NCBI RefSeq assembly: GCF_036409155.1
Contig: NZ_JAZGLW010000001.1
Coordinates: 1,736,001-1,800,000, forward strand
DNA: 64,000 nt
Reading direction: 5' to 3'
DNA from: Mycobacterium sp. 050128
Lineage (GTDB): Bacteria > Actinomycetota > Actinomycetes > Mycobacteriales > Mycobacteriaceae
In this document: positions 33,930 through 42,193 of the stretch, in pieces
How positions within the stretch are numbered: the stretch's first letter is position 1
Layout: each line of letters starts with the position of its first letter
Notes under the pieces: model-generated
Told to the model about the DNA's origin: nothing
The model's input: only the letters and a program-made list of their open reading frames with translations
Database searches by the model: none
Position numbers and translations under genes: made by a program

Positions 33930-35021
33930 GTGATCGTCTTCGACGATGTCTGCAAGACATTCGCCGACGGGACCACCGCCGTCGATCGGCTGAGCCTGGT
34001 GGTCCCCAACGGCAAGCTGACGGTGTTCGTCGGTTCCTCCGGGAGCGGCAAAACCACCGCGCTGCGGATGATCAACCGAATGATCGAGCCGACGTCGGGC
34101 ACCATCACCGTCGACGGCGAGGACGTCAGAGGCGTCAACCCGGTGCAGCTGCGGCTCGGAATCGGTTACGTGATCCAGCATGCCGGGCTGATGCCGCATC
34201 AGCGGGTGATCGACAACGTCGCGACCGTGCCCGTGCTGCGGGGGCAGTCCCGCCGGGAGGCCCGCAAGGCGGCCTACGAGGTGCTAGAGCGCGTCGGGCT
34301 GGACGCCAAGCTTGCCAACCGATACCCGGCGCAGCTCTCCGGCGGAGAACAACAACGCATCGGCGTGGCACGCGCACTGGCCGCCGATCCGCCAATCTTG
34401 TTGATGGACGAACCATTCTCGGCCGTCGACCCCGTGGTTCGTCTCGAGCTGCAGAACGAAATACTGCGTCTGCAAAGCGAATTGCACAAGACGATTGTGT
34501 TCGTTACGCACGACATCGACGAGGCGCTCAAACTCGCCGACCAGGTTGCGATCTTTGGCCGCGGCGGCGCGCTGCAGCAGTACGACGAACCCACCCAACT
34601 ACTTTCGCGGCCGGCCAACGATTTCGTATCGAGATTCATCGGCCTGGGCCGCGGCTACCGGTGGTTGCAGCTGATCGATGCGAATGGCCTGCCGCTGCAC
34701 GCCATCGACACGCTCCCGGTCAGCGGCCTTGCCGATCGTCCGCTGGCCGGTTGGGCGGTCGTGGTCGACGACGACGGCCTTCCGCTGGGCTGGATCGACG
34801 GCGAGGGCCTGCGGCGGCACGGCGGTGGTGCGTCGTTGGCCGACAGCATGAGCGGCATCAGTGCGTTGTTCCGGCCCGGCGGCAATCTCAGCCACGCGCT
34901 GGACGCGGCGCTGTCGTCCCCGTCGACGGTGGGGATCGCCGTCAACCAGGAGGGCAAGGTCATCGGCGGGGTGCTGGCTGCCGACGTGTTGGCCGCGGTC
35001 GAATCGCAGCGGCGGACCTGA
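33930..35021 (+). CDS. proV: Osmoprotectant ABC transporter ATPase ProV (Rv3758c)
   Basis: This 363-residue ATPase has Walker A GSSGSGKTT, signature LSGGEQQRIGVARAL, Walker B ILLMDEPFSAVDP and H-switch FVTHDIDEALKLAD. The C-terminal about 100 residues form a degenerate CBS pair (SLADSMSGISALF, VGIAVNQEGKVIGGVL), the osmosensing module in OpuA-type importers. It starts at GTG 33930, 22 bp after proX, and is followed by proW after 2 bp. Confidence 0.94.
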   Translation: MIVFDDVCKTFADGTTAVDRLSLVVPNGKLTVFVGSSGSGKTTALRMINRMIEPTSGTITVDGEDVRGVNPVQLRLGIGYVIQHAGLMPHQRVIDNVATVPVLRGQSRREARKAAYEVLERVGLDAKLANRYPAQLSGGEQQRIGVARALAADPPILLMDEPFSAVDPVVRLELQNEILRLQSELHKTIVFVTHDIDEALKLADQVAIFGRGGALQQYDEPTQLLSRPANDFVSRFIGLGRGYRWLQLIDANGLPLHAIDTLPVSGLADRPLAGWAVVVDDDGLPLGWIDGEGLRRHGGGASLADSMSGISALFRPGGNLSHALDAALSSPSTVGIAVNQEGKVIGGVLAADVLAAVESQRRT

Positions 35022-35023
35022 CC

Positions 35024-35710
35024 ATGCACTATCTGCTCACCCACCTCGGCGATGCCTGGACGCTGACCGTGATCCATCTGCGGTTGTCGTTGGTACCGGT
35101 GCTGATCGGGCTACTGATCGCGGTGCCGTTGGGGGTGCTGGTACAACGTGCACCGATTCCGCGGCGGCTGATTACGGCGACCGCCAGTGTGGTGTTCACG
35201 GTGCCGTCGCTGGCGTTGTTCGTGGCCCTGCCGGTGGTTATCGGAACCCGAATCCTGGACGAGGCCAATGTCCTCGTCGCGCTCACCGCGTACACGACCG
35301 CGCTGATGGTGCGCGCGGTGCTCGAGGCGCTCGACGCGGTGCCGGCTCAGGTCCGCGACGCCGCCACCGCTGTCGGCTACTCGTCCGTCAAACGGATCCT
35401 GAAAGTTGAGCTGCCGCTGTCGATCCCGGTCATGATCGCGGGGTTGCGGGTGGTCGTGGTGACCAATATCGCGATGGTGTCGGTGGGTTCGGTGATCGGC
35501 ATCGGCGGCCTGGGCACCTGGTTCACCGAGGGGTATCAGACCGACAAGAGCGACCAGATCCTGGCCGGCATCATCGCGCTGTTCGTATTGGCGGTCGTGA
35601 TCGACATGTTGATCGTGGTGGCCGGCCGGTTCGCGACCCCCTGGTCCCACGCGGGTGCGGTCACGCGCGGGCGATCCGTGGCGGCGCCGGTCGTCGGTGG
35701 TGCGCGATGA
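35024..35710 (+). CDS. proW: Osmoprotectant ABC transporter permease ProW (Rv3757c)
   Basis: This 228-residue permease has about five transmembrane helices (LVPVLIGLLIAVPLGVLVQ, VVFTVPSLALFVALPVVIG, others). Its EAA loop reads EALDAVPAQVRDAATAVGYSSVKRILKVELPLSIP, followed by the family's GSVIGIGGLGTWFTEG. ATG 35024 is 2 bp after proV and the stop overlaps the proZ start (ATGA). It pairs with ProZ as a heterodimeric channel. Confidence 0.94.
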   Translation: MHYLLTHLGDAWTLTVIHLRLSLVPVLIGLLIAVPLGVLVQRAPIPRRLITATASVVFTVPSLALFVALPVVIGTRILDEANVLVALTAYTTALMVRAVLEALDAVPAQVRDAATAVGYSSVKRILKVELPLSIPVMIAGLRVVVVTNIAMVSVGSVIGIGGLGTWFTEGYQTDKSDQILAGIIALFVLAVVIDMLIVVAGRFATPWSHAGAVTRGRSVAAPVVGGAR

Positions 35711-36450
35711 ACTTCGTCCAGCAGGCGGTGTCCTATCTGCTGACCGTCGACAACTGGACCGGTCCGGTCGGCCTCGCGGCACGCATTTTGGAGCACCTGG
35801 AGTACACCGCCGTCGCGGTGGGCGCCTCGGCGCTGATCGCGATCCCGATCGGGATGGTCATCGGCCACACCGGCCGCGGCACGCTGCTGGTGGTGGGCGC
35901 GGTCAACGGGCTGCGCTCATTGCCGACACTCGGGGTGCTGCTGCTGGGTGTACTGATGTTCGGCCTGGGGCTCGGCCCGCCGCTGGTGGCCCTGATGCTG
36001 CTCGGTGTGCCGTCGCTGCTGGCCGGCACCTACGCGGGCATTGCCAACGTCGACCCGGTGGTGGTCGACGCCGCCCGGGCGATGGGCATGACGGAGGCCC
36101 AGGTGCTGCTGCGCGTCGAGACGCCCAACGCGATGCCGTTGATTCTCGGCGGGCTGCGCAATGCGACGCTGCAGGTCGTCGCCACCGCCACGGTGGCCGC
36201 CTATGCCAGCCTCGGCGGGCTGGGCCGCTACCTGATCGATGGGATCAAAGAACGCGAATTTCAACTCGCCTTGGTCGGCGCGTTGATGGTTGCCGGGCTG
36301 GCGCTGATCCTCGACGGCCTGCTGGCGATGGCGGTCTGGGTTTCGGTGCCGGGCACCGGGCGGTTACGCAGGCCTCGTCGGCGAATCGATGTGACGGTGG
36401 CCCCAGTTGCCGATCGGCCTGCCGCGGCGGGTGGGCACGTTTTACGGTAG
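35707..36450 (+). CDS. proZ: Osmoprotectant ABC transporter permease ProZ (Rv3756c)
   Basis: This 247-residue permease is paralogous to ProW. Its helices include YTAVAVGASALIAIPIGMVIG and GLRSLPTLGVLLLGVLMFGLG. The EAA loop is VDAARAMGMTEAQVLLRVETPNAMPLILGG, and AAYASLGGLGRYLIDGI follows. The basic cytosolic C-terminus is about 25 residues. The start overlaps proW. It is the last gene of the importer operon; the next gene starts 5 bp later and may share the transcript. Confidence 0.94.
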   Translation: MNFVQQAVSYLLTVDNWTGPVGLAARILEHLEYTAVAVGASALIAIPIGMVIGHTGRGTLLVVGAVNGLRSLPTLGVLLLGVLMFGLGLGPPLVALMLLGVPSLLAGTYAGIANVDPVVVDAARAMGMTEAQVLLRVETPNAMPLILGGLRNATLQVVATATVAAYASLGGLGRYLIDGIKEREFQLALVGALMVAGLALILDGLLAMAVWVSVPGTGRLRRPRRRIDVTVAPVADRPAAAGGHVLR

Positions 36451-36454
36451 GAGG

Positions 36455-37051
36455 GTGAACAGCCCCTCTGATCCGACTGACAGCGTCTGGCCCGCGATGC
36501 TGACCTGGCGCGCACCGGACATCTCTCGGATGGAATCGGTGCGAGTGCAGGTGTCCGGCAAACGGATTAGAGCGGCCGGCCGCATCGTGGCCGCGGCTAC
36601 CGCGACAAACCCGGCATTCGGCGCTTTCTACGAAGTGCAGACCGACGAGAGCGGAGCTACCAAGCGGTTCGGGCTGACGATCACCCTCGCCGAGCGGGAA
36701 CGCCAGCTCGCCATCGCGCGGGATGAAGAGAACATGTGGATGATCACCGACCACCAGGGCGACCGGCGCGCGGGATACAACGGCGCACTCGACGTCGACG
36801 TCGTATTCAGCCCGTTCTTCAATGCGCTGCCCATCCGGCGGCTGGGGCTCCACGAGCGGGCCGAGACCATCACGCTGCCGATGGTCTACGTCAACGTGCC
36901 CGACATGACCGTCACCGCGGCCATGGTGAGCTACACCGGCGAGGGCAGCCCCGAGGGGATCAAGCTGCGTTCACCGGTCGCCGACACCACGGTGAGCGTC
37001 GACGCCGACGGGTTCATCGTGGACTATCCCGGATTGGCAGAGCGGATCTGA
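36455..37051 (+). CDS. Putative glycolipid-binding protein (Rv3755c)
   Basis: This 198-residue protein is of the PF06475-type family. [19 protein letters not shown] opens the fold, a beta-rich core [20 protein letters not shown] follows, and the family signature [20 protein letters not shown] is near 110. The GTG at 36455 lies too close to GGAGG to be comfortable, so ATG 36497 is an alternative start. The family name comes from one characterised relative; the ligand here is unknown. The 3' end overlaps tyrA by 38 bp on the opposite strand. Confidence 0.82.
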   Translation: MNSPSDPTDSVWPAMLTWRAPDISRMESVRVQVSGKRIRAAGRIVAAATATNPAFGAFYEVQTDESGATKRFGLTITLAERERQLAIARDEENMWMITDHQGDRRAGYNGALDVDVVFSPFFNALPIRRLGLHERAETITLPMVYVNVPDMTVTAAMVSYTGEGSPEGIKLRSPVADTTVSVDADGFIVDYPGLAERI

Positions 37052-37985
37052 TCACTCCGCCCGCCCGGCCGGCGGCGGCGAGCTCCTCGCGCCAGCCGTC
37101 GGCGCCGATCGTGACGGTGAAAATGTCTGAGCGCGGAAAGCGGTCGTAGCGCGTTCGCGCGGCATGGCCCGCCTCCACGAGTTCGGCCACCGAGTTGTCC
37201 CAATCCAACGAGTCCCGGGCGCGGCTGAGCAGGTCCATCACCCGGTCGACCGCCGTGAGCAGATGGGCCGTGTTGCTTTCGCACATCGCGCGCACCAGGT
37301 CCGGGGCGCTGCCCGCCACCCGGGTGCCGTCCCGGAAGGACCCGGCGGCCAGCGCGAAGGCCAGCGGCACCTCGGCGGCCGTCACGGCCAGCGCCTCGGC
37401 GAGCAGGTGCGGCAGATGCGAGATGGCGGCCGCCGCGGCGTCATGCTCGTCGGATCTGGCCGGCACCACCACCGCACCGCAATCCAGCGCCAGCGTCATC
37501 ACCATCCACCAGACCACCGGGTCCACGTGGTCGTCGACGCTGAGGACCCACGGTGCCGCCGTGAACAACCCGGCATGGCCGGCCGCCCAACCCGAGCTCT
37601 CGGTGCCCGTCATCGGGTGACCGCCGACGAAGCGCTCCTGCAGACCGGCCGCGACCACCTCGTCGAGGACCGCCGCTTTGACGCTGGTGACGTCCGTGAG
37701 AGGGCATTTCGGGGCGAAATCGCTGACGTGGGCGAGCATCGCCGGCAGGGCGGGCATCGGCACGGCCAGCACGATCAGGGCGCCGGTATCGGCGGCGCGC
37801 GTCAACGTTTCGGCGAGCTCGGTCGATGCGGCGAAGCCGTCGGCGAGTGCGCCGCGCGCCCCCTCTACCGAACGGTTGTAGCCGAACACTTCGCGGCCCG
37901 CCGCCGCACCCGCGCGCATGACCGAACCGCCGATAAGTCCCAACCCGAGGACACACACTGGGGTCCTCGTCGCCGTCCACGACAC
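37014..37985 (-). CDS. tyrA: Prephenate dehydrogenase TyrA (Rv3754)
   Basis: This 323-residue enzyme has the NAD-binding Rossmann motif [16 protein letters not shown] at the N-terminus, [14 protein letters not shown], the substrate-binding [15 protein letters not shown] with the catalytic His, and [22 protein letters not shown]. It converts prephenate to 4-hydroxyphenylpyruvate in tyrosine synthesis. GTG 37985 ([14 protein letters not shown]) is chosen over 38057, whose leader is low-complexity. No ACT domain is visible, so feedback control is not predicted from this sequence. Confidence 0.93.
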   Translation of the reverse strand: MSWTATRTPVCVLGLGLIGGSVMRAGAAAGREVFGYNRSVEGARGALADGFAASTELAETLTRAADTGALIVLAVPMPALPAMLAHVSDFAPKCPLTDVTSVKAAVLDEVVAAGLQERFVGGHPMTGTESSGWAAGHAGLFTAAPWVLSVDDHVDPVVWWMVMTLALDCGAVVVPARSDEHDAAAAAISHLPHLLAEALAVTAAEVPLAFALAAGSFRDGTRVAGSAPDLVRAMCESNTAHLLTAVDRVMDLLSRARDSLDWDNSVAELVEAGHAARTRYDRFPRSDIFTVTIGADGWREELAAAGRAGGVIRSALPIRDSPR

Positions 37986-38088
37986 AGAACTAGGTTGGCA
38001 CAGTGGGTCGACAGCGGCGGCTGGAGGTCCCCTCGCTGGTTCGGGCTGTCTGGTCAAGCCGCCTGGTCAGCGACTAGCGTAGGCGCCC

Positions 38089-38610
38089 ATGGGACGAGAG
38101 CGGGCCGCGACGCAAGGCCCGTCCGTGGATACACCGGACGGCTTTGGCATCGCCGTTGTGCGCGAAGAGGGCCAATGGCGGTGTTCTGTGATGGCTCCCA
38201 ATTCGCTGACGAGTCTGGCGGCCGCCGAGACAGAGCTGCGTGAACTGCGCAGCGCGGGAGCGGTCTTTGGGCTTCTCGACGTCGACGACGAGTTCTTCGT
38301 CATCGTGCGCCCCGCGCCGTCTGGAACTCGGTTGTTGTTGTCGGATGCCACGGCCGCATTGGATTACGACATTGCCGCCGAAGTTCTGGACAAGCTGGAC
38401 GCCGACATCGATCCCGAGGACCTCGAGGACTCGGAACCGTTCGAAGAAGGCGATCTCGGGCTGCTGTCCGATATCGGTCTGCCCGAGGCGGTTCTGGGCG
38501 TCATCCTCGACGAGTCCGACCTGTATGCCGACGAGCAATTGGGCCGCATCGCTCGCGAGATGGGCTTTGCCGACCAGCTGTCGGCGGTGATCGACCGCCT
38601 CGGTCGGTGA
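38089..38610 (+). CDS. tRNA adenosine deaminase-associated protein (Rv3753c)
   Basis: This 173-residue protein matches the actinobacterial family found next to tadA. It contains GFGIAVVREEGQWRCSVM, LRSAGAVFGLLDVDDEFFVIVRP, an acidic stretch DADIDPEDLEDSEPFEEGDLG, and LGRIAREMGFADQL. No catalytic residues are evident. It starts at ATG 38089, divergent from tyrA. Its stop lies in the first copy of a 14-bp direct repeat that recurs at the tadA start. Confidence 0.88.
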   Translation: MGRERAATQGPSVDTPDGFGIAVVREEGQWRCSVMAPNSLTSLAAAETELRELRSAGAVFGLLDVDDEFFVIVRPAPSGTRLLLSDATAALDYDIAAEVLDKLDADIDPEDLEDSEPFEEGDLGLLSDIGLPEAVLGVILDESDLYADEQLGRIAREMGFADQLSAVIDRLGR

Positions 38611-38725
38611 TCGCGAGCGCGGCCGTGGCGATCGCAAGCGCGGCGGAGCCGGGCGACGCGGGTCGCCACGAATGACGGAGCCGGGCGAAGCGGGTCGCCG
38701 CCATCAGACTGGGTCGGTGATCGCG
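38602..38725. repeat. Insertion or duplication between the TadA-associated gene and tadA, flanked by 14-bp direct repeats
   Basis: GGTCGGTGATCGCG occurs at 38602-38615 (containing the upstream stop) and at 38712-38725 (containing the tadA GTG). The stretch between has its own 24-bp repeat, CGGAGCCGGGCGA then C or A then GCGGGTCGCC with one mismatch, at 38644 and 38676. Removing one repeat and the spacer would restore a GTGA stop-start overlap. Confidence 0.75.
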
Positions 38726-39175
38726 GACGAAGATCTGATCCGTGCCGCGCTGGCGGCCGCCGCGACGGCGGGCCCCCGTGATGTGCCGATCGGTGCAGTG
38801 GTCGTCGCCGCCGACGGGACCGAACTCGCCCGCGCGGTGAATGCCCGTGAGGCCCTTGGTGATCCGACCGCGCACGCGGAAGTCTTGGCGATCCGCGCGG
38901 CGGCCATCGTGCTGGGTGATGGGTGGCGGCTGGAGGGAGCGACTCTGGCGGTCACCGTCGAACCCTGCACGATGTGCGCGGGCGCGCTGGTGCTGGCGCG
39001 TGTTGGGCGGCTGGTGTTCGGCGCGTGGGAACCCAAGACCGGTGCGGTCGGATCGCTGTGGGACGTAGTCCGCGACCGCCGGCTCAATCACCGCCCGCAG
39101 GTGCGTGGCGGTGTGCTCGCCGCGGAGTGCGCCGCGCCACTGGAGGAGTTCTTCGCCCGCCAGCGATTGGGGTGA
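38717..39175 (+). CDS. tadA: tRNA(Arg) adenosine-34 deaminase TadA (Rv3752c)
   Basis: This protein of about 152 residues is a zinc deaminase. The catalytic motif is PTAHAEVLAIRAAA (His ligand and proton-shuttling Glu), the second zinc motif EPCTMCAGALVLARV has two Cys, and AWEPKTGAVGSLWDVVRD and the ending LEEFFARQRLG are TadA-specific. It forms inosine-34 in tRNA-Arg(ACG), which is encoded at 14930. GTG 38717 (MIADEDLIRAALAAAA) is favoured; the 15-codon upstream extension from ATG 38672 lies in repeat sequence. A tRNA-Ser follows 29 bp later. Confidence 0.93.
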   Translation: MIADEDLIRAALAAAATAGPRDVPIGAVVVAADGTELARAVNAREALGDPTAHAEVLAIRAAAIVLGDGWRLEGATLAVTVEPCTMCAGALVLARVGRLVFGAWEPKTGAVGSLWDVVRDRRLNHRPQVRGGVLAAECAAPLEEFFARQRLG

Positions 39176-39204
39176 GCGGCTCCTCGTTCTGTAAGCTGCT
39201 CGGC

Positions 39205-39291
39205 GGTGGCGTGTCCGAGCGGCCTAAGGAGCACGCCTCGAAAGCGTGTGACGGCTAAAACCGTCCGAGGGTTCAAATCCCTCCGCCACCG
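39205..39291 (+). tRNA. tRNA-Ser (CGA anticodon)
   Basis: This is a class II tRNA with acceptor arms GGTGGCG and CGCCACC. The anticodon loop CTCGAAA gives CGA. The variable arm is long (ACGGCTAAAACCGT) and the T-arm is GGTTCAAATCC. In H37Rv an integrase remnant follows the equivalent tRNA, and here H37Rv synteny ends at its 3' side. Confidence 0.96.
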
Positions 39292-39311
39292 CCAAATTGT
39301 ATTTGTTCGAC

Positions 39312-39337
39312 CCCCCGCGAACGAAAGTTCGCTGGGG
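39312..39337 (+). terminator. Hairpin terminator after tRNA-Ser
   Basis: CCCC-GCGAAC-GAAA-GTTCGC-T-GGGG forms a stem with one bulged T, followed by TTCTTTCG. It lies 21 nt beyond the tRNA, a clear intrinsic-terminator-like structure. Confidence 0.65.
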
Positions 39338-39374
39338 TTCTTTCGTGGTCGTCGCGTATGACGCGCGGATTAAG

Positions 39375-39650
39375 TCAATTCAGATCGGCCCGGAAGACCG
39401 TCACACGGACCACGACGTTCGAGTGAAAGTCGACAAAGCCTCTGACGCGCACTCCGTCTGGAACGGGCACTACGTTATCGACCCTGATTGGGGCTAACCC
39501 CATGAACGGAACACCGTTGTTGTCAACCTCGGTCGCCGATGCAAGGACCGGGTCCAACGGACCTACCAACAGTGGTACGACCAGATCGAACGGGCCGTGT
39601 AGCGGCGGGGTGTCAGCCGTATTGACCTTTTGCGGAAGAGGACCACCCAT
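39375..39650 (-). CDS. Hypothetical protein, 91 aa, tRNA-adjacent
   Basis: The protein begins MGGPLPQKVNTADTPPLHGP after a good AAAGGAG site. It has hydrophobic strands FDLVVPLLVGPLDPVL and VPFMGLAPIRVDNVVPV, and ends VVVRVTVFRADLN, suggestive of a small beta-rich domain. I do not recognise it. The longer upstream reading has no ribosome-binding site. A palindrome, GAGTAGT-GG-ACTACTC, lies about 75 bp upstream. It is placed between tRNA-Ser and the orphan Mce gene, in non-syntenic DNA. Confidence 0.55.
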   Translation of the reverse strand: MGGPLPQKVNTADTPPLHGPFDLVVPLLVGPLDPVLASATEVDNNGVPFMGLAPIRVDNVVPVPDGVRVRGFVDFHSNVVVRVTVFRADLN

Positions 39651-40010
39651 TGGTTGCTCCTTTGTTTGTGAAGCGCGTGGTCTTGGTTGCGGTCTTATCA
39701 TCCGTCTACGTTCGGCGTGCGGCTTGAGTAGTGGACTACTCGAATCCTCATGCGCGACGGGTAATCGCATGCACTGGCGACACGACATAGGTGTGTGGTG
39801 ATTGCGCAGCCGTTGTTTGTGCGACGCGGATGCTCCGGAGGCTGCCCGGTGACTAACCTCGTAGAACCCGCGCCACCGCGTCCCACACGGCAGGGTTGCA
39901 ATGTTTAGCAACAGCGCCGCCAAAGCGTTCCGCGGGCAACCGCAACTTCGTAGTTCGCGTAACCCGGCATCTCGGTCGGTGCGCCGGTTGGATCCGAACG
40001 AAGGCGGCGT
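39651..40010. other. 360-bp gene-free stretch with a 16-bp palindrome
   Basis: The base composition is visibly less GC-rich than the flanks. GAGTAGT-GG-ACTACTC (39726-39741) is a perfect 7+7 dyad and could be an operator for the downstream 91-aa gene. The remaining open frames are short with no ribosome-binding sites. The segment may be a remnant of an element that entered at the tRNA; no integrase is visible. Confidence 0.45.
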
Positions 40011-41264
40011 CTATCCGCCGCCCTCCGCCGGTGCCGTCGCTGGTGGCGGCCCGGGCCGGGGGTCGTATCCTGGCGGCGGCCCGGGCAGCGGCAGCGCGTT
40101 GGGATCGACCCACGGTGGCCTTACCGGGTCATGCAAGGGATCGAGGGTGTAGTTCATCCGATAGGGATCTCCGGGCTCTGGCGGTATCGGCATGTCTGGC
40201 TGGCCCCAGTGGGTCCCTAACATCAGTCCCCGCTTGAGTCGTGGGATGGACAGGTCCAGTTCGGCACTGATGTTGAAGTAGTCGCCGCGAACCGCTCGGT
40301 CGACGAAGTTCTGGTTGAACGGGAACACGAAAATGCCCGCGATCGCCATACCGAACTCCGGTCCGACATCGGCGAGCGCCTTGATGGTCGGTTCCAAATT
40401 CTTGAGGTTCTTGACCAGATCGTCCTGAGCGTCGTTGACCAGCCGGGTGGCGGTGTTGCTGAACGCGTGCAGATGATCGAGCGCCTCCGTCAGCCGCGGG
40501 CGTTCCTTGATCAACACATCCAGCGCCGAGGGAATCGTGCGCAGCGCCTCGGACAAAATGTTGCGTTGGTCGGCGAAGGTGCCCGACAGCCGGTTCAACG
40601 CGTAAAGAGACTCAACGATGTTGTCCCGCTGCTGATCCAGTGTCCCGACGATCGTGTCTAGGCGAGTTATCAGATCACGCACGGCGCCCTCCTGTCCGGA
40701 TAGGGCGGTGGAGAAGTTGTGGATGACCTCCCCGATCTGTCCCAGTCCGCCGCCGTTGACGACCGCGCCCAGCGACGACAACGTCTGCTCGGTCGACGGA
40801 TACGCCGTCGACCGGCTCAGCGGGATGGTGGCGCCTGGCTGTAGCCGTCCGCCTCCCTGCTGTCCTGGCGGAATACTGAGCGCCACATGCATCGAACCCA
40901 GCAGACTGGTCTGCCCGACGGTGGCCACCACATTGGCCGGAACCACCACATCGCGCTTGACCGAGATCTCGACGTCGGCATGCCAACCCTGCACCCGCAT
41001 CTCACCGACACTGCCCACGACCACGTCGTCGACCATCACCGGCGAATTCGACTCCATCGTCCCAACATTCGGCAACTCGACGTGATAGACGTTGGCCCCC
41101 GGCCCACGCCCGACCGCACCGGGCAACGGCAGCGAATTCAGGCTATGGAAGGCACATCCCGACACCGACAACGCCACACAACAACCGACGACGAGCACCC
41201 GTCGCACCACAATCCGGCCGACACGCTCGGCGCTCGACGGCGAGACCAACAGTGGCATCGACAC
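40011..41264 (-). CDS. Orphan Mce-E-type lipoprotein (MlaD domain)
   Basis: This 417-residue protein has a signal peptide ending in lipobox SVSGC near residue 37. The MceE opening FHSLNSLPLPGAVG follows, then an MlaD domain (YHVELPNVGTMESNSPVMVDDVVVGSVGEM) and long helices with VIHNFSTALSGQEGAVRDLI. The Mce tail GPEFGMAIAGIFVFPFNQNF is followed by a Pro-rich C-terminus. In M. tuberculosis such proteins (LprK, LprL, LprM, LprN) are the fifth subunit of Mce lipid importers. No yrbE or other mce gene is nearby. It starts 15 bp after the alpha/beta hydrolase and is co-transcribed with it. Confidence 0.88.
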   Translation of the reverse strand: MSMPLLVSPSSAERVGRIVVRRVLVVGCCVALSVSGCAFHSLNSLPLPGAVGRGPGANVYHVELPNVGTMESNSPVMVDDVVVGSVGEMRVQGWHADVEISVKRDVVVPANVVATVGQTSLLGSMHVALSIPPGQQGGGRLQPGATIPLSRSTAYPSTEQTLSSLGAVVNGGGLGQIGEVIHNFSTALSGQEGAVRDLITRLDTIVGTLDQQRDNIVESLYALNRLSGTFADQRNILSEALRTIPSALDVLIKERPRLTEALDHLHAFSNTATRLVNDAQDDLVKNLKNLEPTIKALADVGPEFGMAIAGIFVFPFNQNFVDRAVRGDYFNISAELDLSIPRLKRGLMLGTHWGQPDMPIPPEPGDPYRMNYTLDPLHDPVRPPWVDPNALPLPGPPPGYDPRPGPPPATAPAEGGG

Positions 41265-41279
41265 TCCTTTCGAGCGCGA

Positions 41280-42038
41280 CTACGGCGGGGTTAGCGGAGC
41301 GACCGGTCTGGTGGTGGTCGCGTGCACGAGCAGTTCGGCGAGCTCGGCAGGCCTGCTCAAGAAGGGAGAATGCGAGGAGTCGATCGTGAGCGGGTCAACA
41401 CCAAGACGGGTGGCTACGACATCGGAGAGCCACCGTGGTTTCGAACGGTCCTGTAGACAGCGGATGTAGCTGCGTGGCAGGTCGGCTGCCCAGAAATTGG
41501 GTACTGATACGGGCGTGGTCGTCGTGTCGCCGAACCGCTCCGGGCACAAACGCGCGAAGGCCCATCGTGCGGTTTGCTCGTCGCAGTCGTGGTAGAAGTA
41601 TTGCCACGCGCCTTCGAAGGTGGCGAAGCTCATGGCGCCGTCGTCGCCAAAATGCAAGTGGCCCAACATGTCTCCGACATCGGCATCAAACGAACCGTCT
41701 TCGGAGTTGCGCATCGCCATTGCCTCGGGATAGGTGCGGCCCTCACGCGGCAGCGCGGCTGCCAAGTAAATGGTGTGGGCGACAAGGTCACTGGCTGCAT
41801 CCGCGGCCAAGGTGATGTCGAAACCACCTCCGGAGTGGCCGACCAGGACATCTCCCGGCCGTAGGACGGCGACGATGGCGGCGCGCCGGTTGGCGAGCGT
41901 GGATTCCTCCCGGAGGCGCGTGCCGTGGCCGGGAATGTCGACCGCTACCGCGTCGTGCCCGAGGCGGTTCAGTTCGGGGATGGTCCGCTCCCAGCACCAT
42001 GCGGCGTGAAAGCCGCCGTGCACGAGGACGAAGCGCAT
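41280..42038 (-). CDS. Alpha/beta hydrolase (EstC-like)
   Basis: This 252-residue enzyme has oxyanion strand VLVHGGFHAAWCWE, nucleophile elbow VGHSGGG (Ser69), an acid in GVDPLTID, and the catalytic His in SSHSPFLSRP. There is no signal peptide. The family includes plant esterase/hydroxynitrile-lyase-like and bacterial esterases. It heads the hydrolase-mceE unit, downstream of a TetR gene and a double operator, so it may release a lipid that the Mce-type protein handles (inference). Confidence 0.88.
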   Translation of the reverse strand: MRFVLVHGGFHAAWCWERTIPELNRLGHDAVAVDIPGHGTRLREESTLANRRAAIVAVLRPGDVLVGHSGGGFDITLAADAASDLVAHTIYLAAALPREGRTYPEAMAMRNSEDGSFDADVGDMLGHLHFGDDGAMSFATFEGAWQYFYHDCDEQTARWAFARLCPERFGDTTTTPVSVPNFWAADLPRSYIRCLQDRSKPRWLSDVVATRLGVDPLTIDSSHSPFLSRPAELAELLVHATTTRPVAPLTPP

Positions 42039-42120
42039 AGACGGTTCCTTCCGGCCTAGGCGTGCCGAGACCGAAGCGGTCGGCGCTTGGCTATCGCCAT
42101 GAGTCCAGACGCTAACACGA

Positions 42121-42160
42121 TTTCTACAAATGTAGATACAAATTCCTACGTCTGTAGAAA
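42121..42160. promoter_or_regulatory. Tandem TetR-type operator
   Basis: TTTCTACAAATGTAGATA (42121-42138; core TCTACA-AA-TGTAGA is perfect) and TTCCTACGTCTGTAGAAA (42143-42160) are two dyads spaced 22 bp apart, in an AT-rich pocket 83 bp upstream of the hydrolase and just after the TetR gene. Confidence 0.7.
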
Positions 42161-42193
42161 CTGCGCGCGCAGGTCGGCGCCGATCGGTCCGAT

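Noticed and set aside
39862..39880. CGCCACCGCG near 39870 as a duplicated tRNA-Ser 3' end (attR)
   Set aside because: Only about 9 bases match and the T-arm sequence is absent, so it is too short to support an attachment site.
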